Origin: Pseudoalteromonas sp.
GTDB lineage: Bacteria > Pseudomonadota > Gammaproteobacteria > Enterobacterales > Alteromonadaceae
Direction: 5' to 3'
DNA: 55,834 bases
Assembly: GCF_018402495.1 (NCBI RefSeq)
Contig: NZ_JAGYIU010000008.1
Location: 1 to 55,834, forward strand
This document shows, one piece after another, positions 46,614-55,834 of the stretch (position 1 is the stretch's first letter; each line of letters opens with the position of its first letter). The notes under the pieces are model-generated. The model saw only the letters and a list, made by a program, of their open reading frames with translations, made no database searches and was not told where the DNA came from. Both the position numbers and the translations under genes were made by a program.

Positions 46614-46994
46614 GTGACTAATAAGTTAGCAAGCCCGTATAGGCTTGCCGCATTAAAATTAATTTGCCTTCAGGGATTTGTAGCTCTTTTAGCTGCACTA
46701 ATAATTTTTATAGGTTGGGAAACCAATGCCGCACTTTCAGCTCTAGCTGGTGGCGCAGTCGCAGTACTTCCTAACTTTGTATTTGCGCTTTATGCATTCA
46801 GGTATATGGGTGCAAGTCGTGCAAATCAAGCGTATGCCTCGTTAAAACGCGGCAACGGATTAAAATTTATGCTAACAATCATTTTGTTTGCACTAATGCT
46901 AAAGCTTTATCCGGTAGTACTGCTACCTTTCTTTTGTGCTTATGTGTTGGTGTTGTTTACAGGATTGTTTACACCCGTTTTTTTTAAACATTAA
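46614..46994 (+). CDS. atpI: ATP synthase accessory protein AtpI
   Basis: A 126-residue inner-membrane protein with four predicted TM segments (about 15-35, 38-60, 73-92, 98-120), of the proteobacterial AtpI family that assists c-ring assembly. GTG start. First gene of the atp operon, 15 bp before the atpB ATG. Confidence 0.9.
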   Translation: MTNKLASPYRLAALKLICLQGFVALLAALIIFIGWETNAALSALAGGAVAVLPNFVFALYAFRYMGASRANQAYASLKRGNGLKFMLTIILFALMLKLYPVVLLPFFCAYVLVLFTGLFTPVFFKH

Positions 46995-47867
<873 letters not shown>

Positions 47868-47881
47868 TTTATAACTTTTAA

Positions 47882-48154
<273 letters not shown>

Positions 48155-48195
48155 TTTTATTTTTTGAACAGCTTACTATTTAAGGAGGAGCGGTT

Positions 48196-48666
48196 GTGAA
48201 TTTAAACGCCACTCTAATCGGTGAATTAATTGCGTTTACGGTGTTCGTATTATTTTGTATGAAATACGTATGGCCACCATTAAACGGTGCAATTGAAGCT
48301 CGCCAGAAGAAAATCGAAGATGGTTTAGCTGCCTCTGATAGAGCCGAAAAAGACTTAGAACTAGCGCAACAAAAAGCTGCAGAACAGCTTAAAGATGCAA
48401 AGGCTCAAGCGGCTGATATCATTGAACAAGCTAAAAAGCGTGCCGTGCTAATTGTTGACGAAGAAACTGTTCGTGGTCAGCAAGAGCGTGAAAAAATTAT
48501 TGCTCAAGGGCACTCTGAAATTGAATCAGAGCGTAACCGTGTGACAGAAGAGCTACGTAAGAAAGTAGCAACTCTGGCTGTGGTTGGCGCAGAAAGAATT
48601 TTAGAGCGCGAAATCAATCAAGCCGCACATAGTGACATCGTTGAAAAACTTGTCGCTGAGCTGTAA
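48196..48666 (+). CDS. atpF: ATP synthase Fo subunit b
   Basis: A 156-residue peripheral stalk subunit (E. coli 156): one N-terminal TM (about 6-26) and a long Ala/Lys/Glu-rich helix forming the right-handed coiled coil. It starts at GTG with a strong AAGGAGGA seven or so bases upstream. Confidence 0.96.
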   Translation: MNLNATLIGELIAFTVFVLFCMKYVWPPLNGAIEARQKKIEDGLAASDRAEKDLELAQQKAAEQLKDAKAQAADIIEQAKKRAVLIVDEETVRGQQEREKIIAQGHSEIESERNRVTEELRKKVATLAVVGAERILEREINQAAHSDIVEKLVAEL

Positions 48667-48682
48667 TTAGGAGGGTATGAGC

Positions 48683-49216
48683 ATGTCTGAATTGACTACT
48701 ATCGCTCGCCCATACGCTAAAGCGGCTTTTGAACTTGCCGTTGAAAAAGGCACCATTGAAAGTTGGAATGACATGTTGTTTTTTGCTGGCCACGTTGCCA
48801 GCAATGAACAGGCATCAACCATTTTAGCTGGATTGCCTACTGCTACTGCACAAGCTGAGTTATTTATTAACTTATGTGGTGAGCAGCTCAACGAACAAGG
48901 TCAGAACCTAGTTAAGGTGATGGCTGAAAATGGACGTTTGATTGCACTACCTGAAGTTGCTCATTTATTTTCTGCTTTAAAAGCAGACTATGACAAAGAA
49001 ATCGATATTGATGTGATTTCGGCAACGCCTCTTGCTGCAGCGCAGCAAGAATCATTGGTAGCGGCACTTGAAAAACGTTTCGCACGCAAAGTTAAGCTGA
49101 ATTGTAGTGAAGACGCTACAGTTGTTGGCGGTCTTATTATCAAGGCAGGCGACACTGTAATTGACGGCTCTTTACGCGGTAAATTAAATCGCTTAGCCAC
49201 AACACTACAATCGTAA
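48683..49216 (+). CDS. atpH: ATP synthase F1 subunit delta
   Basis: A 177-residue (E. coli 177) OSCP-type subunit joining the stator stalk to the alpha3beta3 head. It begins [20 protein letters not shown]. An ATG two codons earlier (48677) is only 1 base from AGGAGGG, so 48683, at about 7 bases, is the better start. The C-terminal signature [20 protein letters not shown] is present. Confidence 0.95.
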   Translation: MSELTTIARPYAKAAFELAVEKGTIESWNDMLFFAGHVASNEQASTILAGLPTATAQAELFINLCGEQLNEQGQNLVKVMAENGRLIALPEVAHLFSALKADYDKEIDIDVISATPLAAAQQESLVAALEKRFARKVKLNCSEDATVVGGLIIKAGDTVIDGSLRGKLNRLATTLQS

Positions 49217-49230
49217 TTGGGAAAAAGAGC

Positions 49231-50772
49231 ATGCAACTTAATTCCACTGAAATTTCAGATCTGATCAAACAACGTATTGAGAAGTTCGAAGTTGTAAGTG
49301 AAGCTCGTAACGAAGGTACAATTGTATCTGTTACTGACGGTATCATTCGCATCCACGGTCTAGCTGACTGTATGCAAGGTGAGATGATTGAGCTTCCTGG
49401 CAACCGTTATGCTATCGCACTAAACCTTGAGCGCGACTCAATTGGTGCAGTAGTAATGGGTCCTTACGCTGACCTTACAGAAGGCGTAAAAGTATACACA
49501 ACTGGTCGTATCTTAGAAGTGCCTGTTGGTGCGGGTCTACTTGGTCGTGTTGTAAACACACTAGGTGCTCCTATCGATGGTAAAGGCGCTTTAGATAACG
49601 ACGGTTTTGAACCTGTAGAAAAAATTGCACCAGGTGTAATCGAGCGTCAATCAGTAGATGAGCCAGTGCAAACTGGTTACAAATCTATCGATGCAATGAT
49701 TCCAGTTGGTCGTGGTCAGCGTGAGCTTGTTATCGGTGACCGCCAAACAGGTAAAACTGCACTAGCAATCGATGCAATCATCAACCAAAAAGACACAGGC
49801 GTTAAGTGTGTGTACGTAGCGGTTGGTCAAAAAGCATCTACTATTGCTAACGTAGTACGTAAATTAGAAGAGCACGGTGCACTTGCAAACACTATCGTAG
49901 TTGTAGCATCTGCTTCTGAATCTGCGGCACTTCAGTACTTAGCACCGTTCTCGGGCTGTACTATGGGTGAATACTTCCGTGACCGTGGTGAAAACGCATT
50001 AATCGTATATGATGATTTATCTAAGCAAGCTGTTGCTTACCGTCAAATCTCATTGCTACTTAAGCGTCCACCAGGCCGTGAAGCATACCCAGGTGACGTA
50101 TTCTACCTTCACTCGCGTCTTTTAGAGCGTGCATCACGTGTAAACACTGATTACGTTGAAAAATTCACTAACGGTGAAGTGAAAGGTAAAACAGGTTCAT
50201 TGACGGCATTGCCTATCATTGAAACTCAAGGCGGCGACGTTTCTGCGTTCGTACCGACAAACGTTATCTCTATCACCGATGGTCAGATCTTCTTAGAAAC
50301 TGACTTATTCAACTCGGGTATCCGTCCGGCAGTAAATGCTGGTATCTCGGTATCGCGTGTTGGTGGTGCTGCACAAACTAAAATCGTTAAGAAACTAGGT
50401 GGCGGTATCCGTCTAGCCCTAGCTCAGTACCGTGAATTAGCTGCGTTCTCGCAGTTCGCGTCTGACCTTGATGATGCTACTCGTGCTCAACTTGAGCATG
50501 GTGAGCGTGTAACAGAGCTAATGAAGCAGAAACAGTACGCGCCAATGTCTGTTGCTGAAATGTCTTTGTCGTTATTCGCAGCTGAGAAAGGTTACTTAAA
50601 AGACATCGAAATCGCTAAAATCATGGATTTTGAAGCGGCTTTACTTTCTTACGCAAATAGCACATACGCAGAGCTTATGGCTCAAATCAATGAAACTGGT
50701 AACTACAACGCCGAGATCGAAGCGCAGCTTAAAGAACTTCTAGAGAAGTTCAAGTCTACGCAAACTTGGTAA
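49231..50772 (+). CDS. atpA: ATP synthase F1 subunit alpha
   Basis: A 513-residue (E. coli 513) non-catalytic nucleotide-binding subunit. Walker [16 protein letters not shown] (about 169), the arginine-finger region [18 protein letters not shown] (about 370) and the N-terminal beta barrel are clear. Codon use is visibly biased to GTA/CGT/CTT, as in other highly expressed genes here. Confidence 0.98.
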   Translation: MQLNSTEISDLIKQRIEKFEVVSEARNEGTIVSVTDGIIRIHGLADCMQGEMIELPGNRYAIALNLERDSIGAVVMGPYADLTEGVKVYTTGRILEVPVGAGLLGRVVNTLGAPIDGKGALDNDGFEPVEKIAPGVIERQSVDEPVQTGYKSIDAMIPVGRGQRELVIGDRQTGKTALAIDAIINQKDTGVKCVYVAVGQKASTIANVVRKLEEHGALANTIVVVASASESAALQYLAPFSGCTMGEYFRDRGENALIVYDDLSKQAVAYRQISLLLKRPPGREAYPGDVFYLHSRLLERASRVNTDYVEKFTNGEVKGKTGSLTALPIIETQGGDVSAFVPTNVISITDGQIFLETDLFNSGIRPAVNAGISVSRVGGAAQTKIVKKLGGGIRLALAQYRELAAFSQFASDLDDATRAQLEHGERVTELMKQKQYAPMSVAEMSLSLFAAEKGYLKDIEIAKIMDFEAALLSYANSTYAELMAQINETGNYNAEIEAQLKELLEKFKSTQTW

Positions 50773-50831
50773 TTTAGTTATTAATGGTGTGCTTTATATC
50801 CTAAAGCACACCTTGATTCGGAGAGAGAGTC

Positions 50832-51692
50832 ATGGCCAGCGGAAAAGAGATTAAAAGCAAGATCGGCAGTATTAAAAATACTCAAAAGATCACTAGCGCA
50901 ATGGAAATGGTTGCTGCGTCTAAAATGAAAAAGGCGCAAGAACGAGTGGCTTCAAGCCGTCCATACGCTGAAAAATTACGTAAAGTGATTGGTCGTGTTG
51001 CTCAAGCAAATCTTGATTTTACCCACCCGTTCTTAGAAGAGCGTGAAGTAAAACGAGTTGGTTATATTGTTATCTCTACTGACCGTGGTCTGTGTGGCGG
51101 TTTAAACTCAAATGAGTTTAAAAAAGTTGCATTAGAGATTAAAGCGTGGAAAGAAAAAGGCATAGACGCTGATTTTGCTACTCTAGGTAGTAAAGCAGCT
51201 AGCTTTTTTCAACGTTTTGGTGGTCAAGTGCTTGCTAAAAAAGCAGGTCTTGGAGATAAGCCTTCAGTACAGGACGTAATTGGTCCGGTAAAAATAATGC
51301 TAGATGCATTCTCTGAAGGTAAAATTGACCGTTTATTCCTGGTATATAACAACTTTGTTAATACCATGAAGCAAGAGCCAATAGTAGATCAGTTACTCCC
51401 TTTGCCAAAAGCTGAAGAAGAAGTATCTACACATGCGTGGGATTACTTATATGAACCAAACCCAGAGGCTATTTTAGAGTCTTTGTTAGTACGTTTCATT
51501 GAGTCTCAGGTATACCAAGGTGTAGTTGAAAACGCTGCCTCTGAACAGGCTGCCCGCATGGTTGCAATGAAAGCTGCAACTGATAATGCCGGTGACCTTA
51601 TGGATGAGTTACAGCTTGTATATAACAAAGCTCGCCAAGCAGCAATCACACAAGAAATTAGTGAGATTTGTTCTGGTTCAGCAGCAGTTTAA
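50832..51692 (+). CDS. atpG: ATP synthase F1 subunit gamma
   Basis: A 286-residue (E. coli 287) central rotor shaft: N-terminal coiled coil [23 protein letters not shown], Rossmann-like middle with [11 protein letters not shown], and C-terminal helix [20 protein letters not shown]. Preceded by GGAGAGAG. Confidence 0.97.
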   Translation: MASGKEIKSKIGSIKNTQKITSAMEMVAASKMKKAQERVASSRPYAEKLRKVIGRVAQANLDFTHPFLEEREVKRVGYIVISTDRGLCGGLNSNEFKKVALEIKAWKEKGIDADFATLGSKAASFFQRFGGQVLAKKAGLGDKPSVQDVIGPVKIMLDAFSEGKIDRLFLVYNNFVNTMKQEPIVDQLLPLPKAEEEVSTHAWDYLYEPNPEAILESLLVRFIESQVYQGVVENAASEQAARMVAMKAATDNAGDLMDELQLVYNKARQAAITQEISEICSGSAAV

Positions 51693-53111
<1,419 letters not shown>

Positions 53112-53124
53112 TTAGGAGGGTAGT

Positions 53125-53547
53125 ATGGCAGCTATGACTGTACATCTTGATGTAGTAAGTGCTGAAGAGAAATTATTTTCTGGTTTAGTAGAATCTATTC
53201 AAGTATCTGGTAGTGAAGGTGAATTAGGTGTTAACGCCGGTCACGCCCCACTACTAACTGCCCTTAAACCTGGTATGGTACGTTTAGTTAAGCAATTTGG
53301 TGAAGAAGAACTCATCTATATTGCTGGCGGTACACTAGAAGTTCAACCGAATATAGTGACCGTACTTGCTGATACAGCTGTTCGTGGTGAAGACCTAGAC
53401 GAAAAAGCTGCAGAGCAAGCTAAGCGTGACGCTGAAGCCCAAATGGCAAAAGGCGCATCTGCTGAGTTTGATTATAACCAAGCAGCAGTGCAATTAGCTG
53501 AAGCAATTGCTCAGCTACGTGTTATTCAGCAATTACGTAAAAAGTAA
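53125..53547 (+). CDS. atpC: ATP synthase F1 subunit epsilon
   Basis: A 140-residue (E. coli 139) epsilon subunit: beta-sandwich domain ([24 protein letters not shown] cluster, about 29-52) and a two-helix inhibitory C-terminus ending [22 protein letters not shown] precedes the start. Last gene of the operon. Confidence 0.97.
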   Translation: MAAMTVHLDVVSAEEKLFSGLVESIQVSGSEGELGVNAGHAPLLTALKPGMVRLVKQFGEEELIYIAGGTLEVQPNIVTVLADTAVRGEDLDEKAAEQAKRDAEAQMAKGASAEFDYNQAAVQLAEAIAQLRVIQQLRKK

Positions 53548-53563
53548 GCCTATCTGGTTTTTT

Positions 53564-53590
53564 AAAAGCCCACTTTATGTGGGCTTTTTT
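53564..53590 (+). terminator. terminator of the atp operon
   Basis: AAAAGCCCAC (53564-53573), loop TTTAT, GTGGGC with a run of six T (53579-53590). Confidence 0.93.
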
Positions 53591-53845
53591 GTGCCTGATG
53601 ATAAATCCCGTAGCTATTTGTAAATAAATTAATCATTACGGCTAATATCTCTTCATTATTACTTATATCCACGCAAGATCCTCGTTACAATAGCCCTATT
53701 CTATTAGGTGTTACTTTGCTTAAGTTAAGATTCAGTAGTCATTGCTTAGCCTACTGAGTATTTGCACATGATGTGACTTACGTAATCTACTATGCAGCAC
53801 ACTTATTCTATCAAGCTAAAACGACGGAAAAAGGAAATTGTTTTA

Positions 53846-55204
53846 ATGGTTCTAACAACAGTAATTCTTGCAGCGGGTAAAGGTACTCGTATGCGCTCTG
53901 CTCTTCCTAAGGTACTGCATAAAGTGGCAGGTAAACCTATGGTGCAACACGTTATCGATAATGCCAATGCGCTAGGTGCAACCTCTACTAACCTCGTTTA
54001 TGGTCATGGCGGCGAGCTATTACAACAACAATTAGCCGATAATAACGTAAATTGGGTACTGCAAGCTGAGCAGCTAGGTACAGGCCACGCAGTGGCACAA
54101 GCAAACCCTCATATTGACGACGACGATACCGTACTGGTTTTATACGGTGATGTACCTTTAACAAAGCAATCAACCCTTGAACGTTTATTAGCAGCGACAC
54201 CTAAAAATGGCTTAGCCGTATTAACCGTTAATTTAGCAAACCCAAATGGTTATGGGCGTATGCTACGTCTTGATGGCAAGCTAGTGGGTATTGTTGAACA
54301 AAAAGATGCAAGCGCAGAGCAGTTACTTATTAACGAAGTAAACACCGGCATTATGGCGGTAAATGGTAAGCTTTTAAAAACATGGTTAGGTAACTTGTCT
54401 AACAATAATGCTCAAGGCGAATACTACCTCACAGATATAGTTGCTATGGCGCACAGTGAAGGCGTAGAAATTACATCAGCTCAGCCAGATCATCCAATGG
54501 AGGTTGAAGGTGCAAATAACCGCGTACAACTTGCAGGATTAGAGCGTGCTTACCAAGCATGGCAAGCAGAAGAGTTGATGTTAAATGGGGCTACTCTTGC
54601 CGACCCTGCTCGCATTGATGTGCGTGGTAACGTTAAAACAGGTGAAGATGTCCTCATCGATATCAACGTTATTTTTGAAGGTACAGTAACCTTAGGCAAT
54701 AACGTACAAATTGGCCCTAACTGCGTACTTAAAAACTGTAGCATCGGCGATAATGTTGTTATTAAAGCTAATACACTTATTGAAGATGCTACTGTTGCTG
54801 CAAAGTGTACCCTAGGTCCATACGCCCGCCTTCGCCCAGGTGCAATAATGGAAGAAGACTCGCACATTGGTAACTTTGTCGAGATGAAAAAAACCCGCTT
54901 AGGCAAAGGCTCTAAAGCCAATCACTTAAGTTATTTAGGTGATGCTGAAATTGGCGAAAAAGTAAATATTGGTGCTGGGACTATTACCTGTAACTACGAT
55001 GGCGTGAATAAAACCAAAACTATTATTGGCGATAATGCCTTTATTGGCTCTAACTCATCACTGGTTGCTCCTGTAAATATTGGTGCAACCGCTACCGTTG
55101 GCGCGGGCTCTGTTATTACCAATACCGTTGAAGATGAACAACTTGCCATCGCACGTTCCAAACAGCGCAACTTAACTGGTTGGAAGCGCCCAGTTAAAAA
55201 ATAG
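53846..55204 (+). CDS. glmU: bifunctional GlmU: GlcNAc-1-P uridyltransferase / GlcN-1-P acetyltransferase
   Basis: A 452-residue (E. coli 456) enzyme making UDP-GlcNAc for peptidoglycan and lipopolysaccharide. The N-terminal pyrophosphorylase domain has [20 protein letters not shown] and the C-terminal half is a left-handed beta-helix (IGxx repeats, about 245-440) with [20 protein letters not shown] and [11 protein letters not shown]. The frame stays open to 53792, but ATG at 53846 gives the family start. It follows the atp operon as in E. coli, behind its own terminator-separated promoter. Confidence 0.96.
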   Translation: MVLTTVILAAGKGTRMRSALPKVLHKVAGKPMVQHVIDNANALGATSTNLVYGHGGELLQQQLADNNVNWVLQAEQLGTGHAVAQANPHIDDDDTVLVLYGDVPLTKQSTLERLLAATPKNGLAVLTVNLANPNGYGRMLRLDGKLVGIVEQKDASAEQLLINEVNTGIMAVNGKLLKTWLGNLSNNNAQGEYYLTDIVAMAHSEGVEITSAQPDHPMEVEGANNRVQLAGLERAYQAWQAEELMLNGATLADPARIDVRGNVKTGEDVLIDINVIFEGTVTLGNNVQIGPNCVLKNCSIGDNVVIKANTLIEDATVAAKCTLGPYARLRPGAIMEEDSHIGNFVEMKKTRLGKGSKANHLSYLGDAEIGEKVNIGAGTITCNYDGVNKTKTIIGDNAFIGSNSSLVAPVNIGATATVGAGSVITNTVEDEQLAIARSKQRNLTGWKRPVKK

Positions 55205-55230
55205 TAATGACCATTACTTATTAAATATTT

Positions 55231-55262
55231 AAAGCGAGTTATTTAACTCGCTTTTACTTTTA
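55231..55262 (+). terminator. terminator of glmU
   Basis: AAAGCGAGTT (55231-55240), loop ATTT, AACTCGCTTT (55245-55254), followed by a T-rich tail. Confidence 0.87.
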
Positions 55263-55380
55263 TTCCTCTTAATAGTTATGTCTTGCTGAGTGCTTTTTAA
55301 TCAAAAACACCTCTGCAACCCTTTGTTTGTATGGTTATTGTACTAAATTGAAATTAATTTAATAAAACTGAAATAAAGCA

Positions 55381-55408
55381 TTGACCCTCTCCAGAATATC
55401 CCTATAAT
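55381..55408 (+). promoter_or_regulatory. rRNA operon promoter P1 (firing rightwards)
   Basis: TTGACC (55381-55386), 16-bp spacer, perfect TATAAT (55403-55408), discriminator GCGCATCC. An AT-rich UP-like stretch (55340-55378) precedes it. The GC-rich discriminator suggests stringent control. Confidence 0.88.
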
Positions 55409-55516
55409 GCGCATCCACTGACCCGGGACGCAGCAATGAAAATCGCTAAACAAACGGTAAGTGAGTCGAGTAAAACTTAACTTTTAAATCTTTTAAAAGA
55501 AACTAAAAGTTAAGTG

Positions 55517-55544
55517 TTGACAAAAAAATAGGAAAGCGTAATAT
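55517..55544 (+). promoter_or_regulatory. rRNA operon promoter P2 (firing rightwards)
   Basis: Perfect -35 TTGACA (55517-55522), 16-bp spacer, TAATAT (55539-55544), discriminator GCGCAGCC. It is 136 bp downstream of P1. Confidence 0.85.
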
Positions 55545-55583
55545 GCGCAGCCCTAGCGAGATAAAGTTTAACGCTTTAATCGC

Positions 55584-55834
55584 AGCCGGATAACCGGTAT
55601 AGCTCTTTAACAATATAAAGCAATCATCTGTGTGGGCACTCGTACAGATTGAGTTCTAACAGCAGATTCTAGTTCGCTAGATGACGCACACAAATTTAGA
55701 GTCTCAATGTGATTTCTCGAAAGAGAAGCTGAGTGACCAACAGCAATAAATTTATTTATTGCAGCACAGTAAATTCGTTTTTGGTAACAAAAACAAATAA
55801 TTCAGAATTCATTGAGCAGTCTCATCTCTTAATC
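55584..55834 (+). ncRNA. 5' leader of an rRNA operon (partial; 16S gene beyond the window)
   Basis: Begins with a boxB-like hairpin CCGG-ATAA-CCGG (55586-55597), directly followed by boxA GCTCTTTAACA (55602-55612), the Nus-factor antitermination signal. The later ATCTGTGTGGGCACTCG is the usual gammaproteobacterial rRNA leader sequence. The window ends before the 16S 5' end. Confidence 0.9.

Noticed and set aside
55584..55834. Start of the 16S rRNA gene
   Set aside because: Only the leader (boxB, boxA and spacer) is visible; the AGAGTTTGATC 5' end of 16S is not in the window.

Overview
The window is an ordinary, well-conserved chromosomal replication-origin neighbourhood of a marine gammaproteobacterium. 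The AT-rich base composition, the gene orders (LysM/dprA/smg/yrdD/tsaC opposite def/fmt/rsmB/trkA; dnaA/dnaN/recF/gyrB/glyS/glyQ; rpmH/rnpA/yidD/yidC/mnmE/mioC/oriC/mnmG/rsmG/parA/parB/atpIBEFHAGDC/glmU) and the protein sequences point to Alteromonadales, most likely Pseudoalteromonas chromosome I. The genus is an inference from gene order and sequence feel, not from a search.

Layout. Positions 1-210 carry a tandem pair of rRNA-type promoters firing leftwards out of the window, and 55381-55834 carry an equivalent pair plus an rRNA leader firing rightwards. The segment is therefore bracketed by two divergent rRNA operons, whose 16S genes lie outside it. Between them: (a) 0.4-9.2 kb, a minus-strand translation/shikimate/competence block (yrdB, aroE, hemF, tsaC, yrdD, smg, dprA, LysM protein), interrupted by a plus-strand pair of a truncated haemoglobin and a chemoreceptor with a c-type haem motif; (b) 9.3-13.5 kb, def-fmt-rsmB-trkA; (c) 13.6-14.5 kb, three tandem EF-hand exported proteins; (d) 15-21.2 kb, a PilZ protein, trkH, yigZ, pepQ, slt; (e) 21.5-24.9 kb, fadBA with FadR-like sites; (f) 25.1-26.5 kb, tusA, a REP-associated tyrosine transposase bracketed by inverted 31-bp GTAG hairpins, and a lipoprotein gene; (g) 26.6-35.7 kb, glyS, glyQ, gyrB, recF, dnaN, dnaA on the minus strand; (h) 36.2-40.4 kb, rpmH to mnmE; (i) 40.4-42.2 kb, mioC flanked by DnaA-box-bearing DNA, with a convincing oriC between mioC and mnmG; (j) 42.2-46.5 kb, mnmG-rsmG-parA-parB; (k) 46.5-53.6 kb, the F1Fo ATP synthase operon; (l) glmU.

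How it works together. DnaA, the clamp, RecF, gyrase, oriC (15 GATC sites, four tiled 13-mers, DnaA boxes arranged as in E. coli) and the ParAB system with two parS sites inside recF form the initiation and segregation module. Most genes are transcribed away from oriC, including both flanking rRNA operons. K+ uptake (TrkA, TrkH), translation maturation (Def, Fmt, RsmB, TsaC, MnmE, MnmG, RsmG) and energy production (ATP synthase) fill the rest.

I found no CRISPR array, prophage, tRNA or complete rRNA gene, and no clear new defence or biosynthetic system. The best second-look items are the haem chemoreceptor/globin insertion, the RAYT element with its GTAG hairpin pair, the EF-hand triplet, the PilZ-TrkH pair, the degenerate R1 position in oriC with extra DnaA-box clusters on both sides, and the parS sites embedded in recF.
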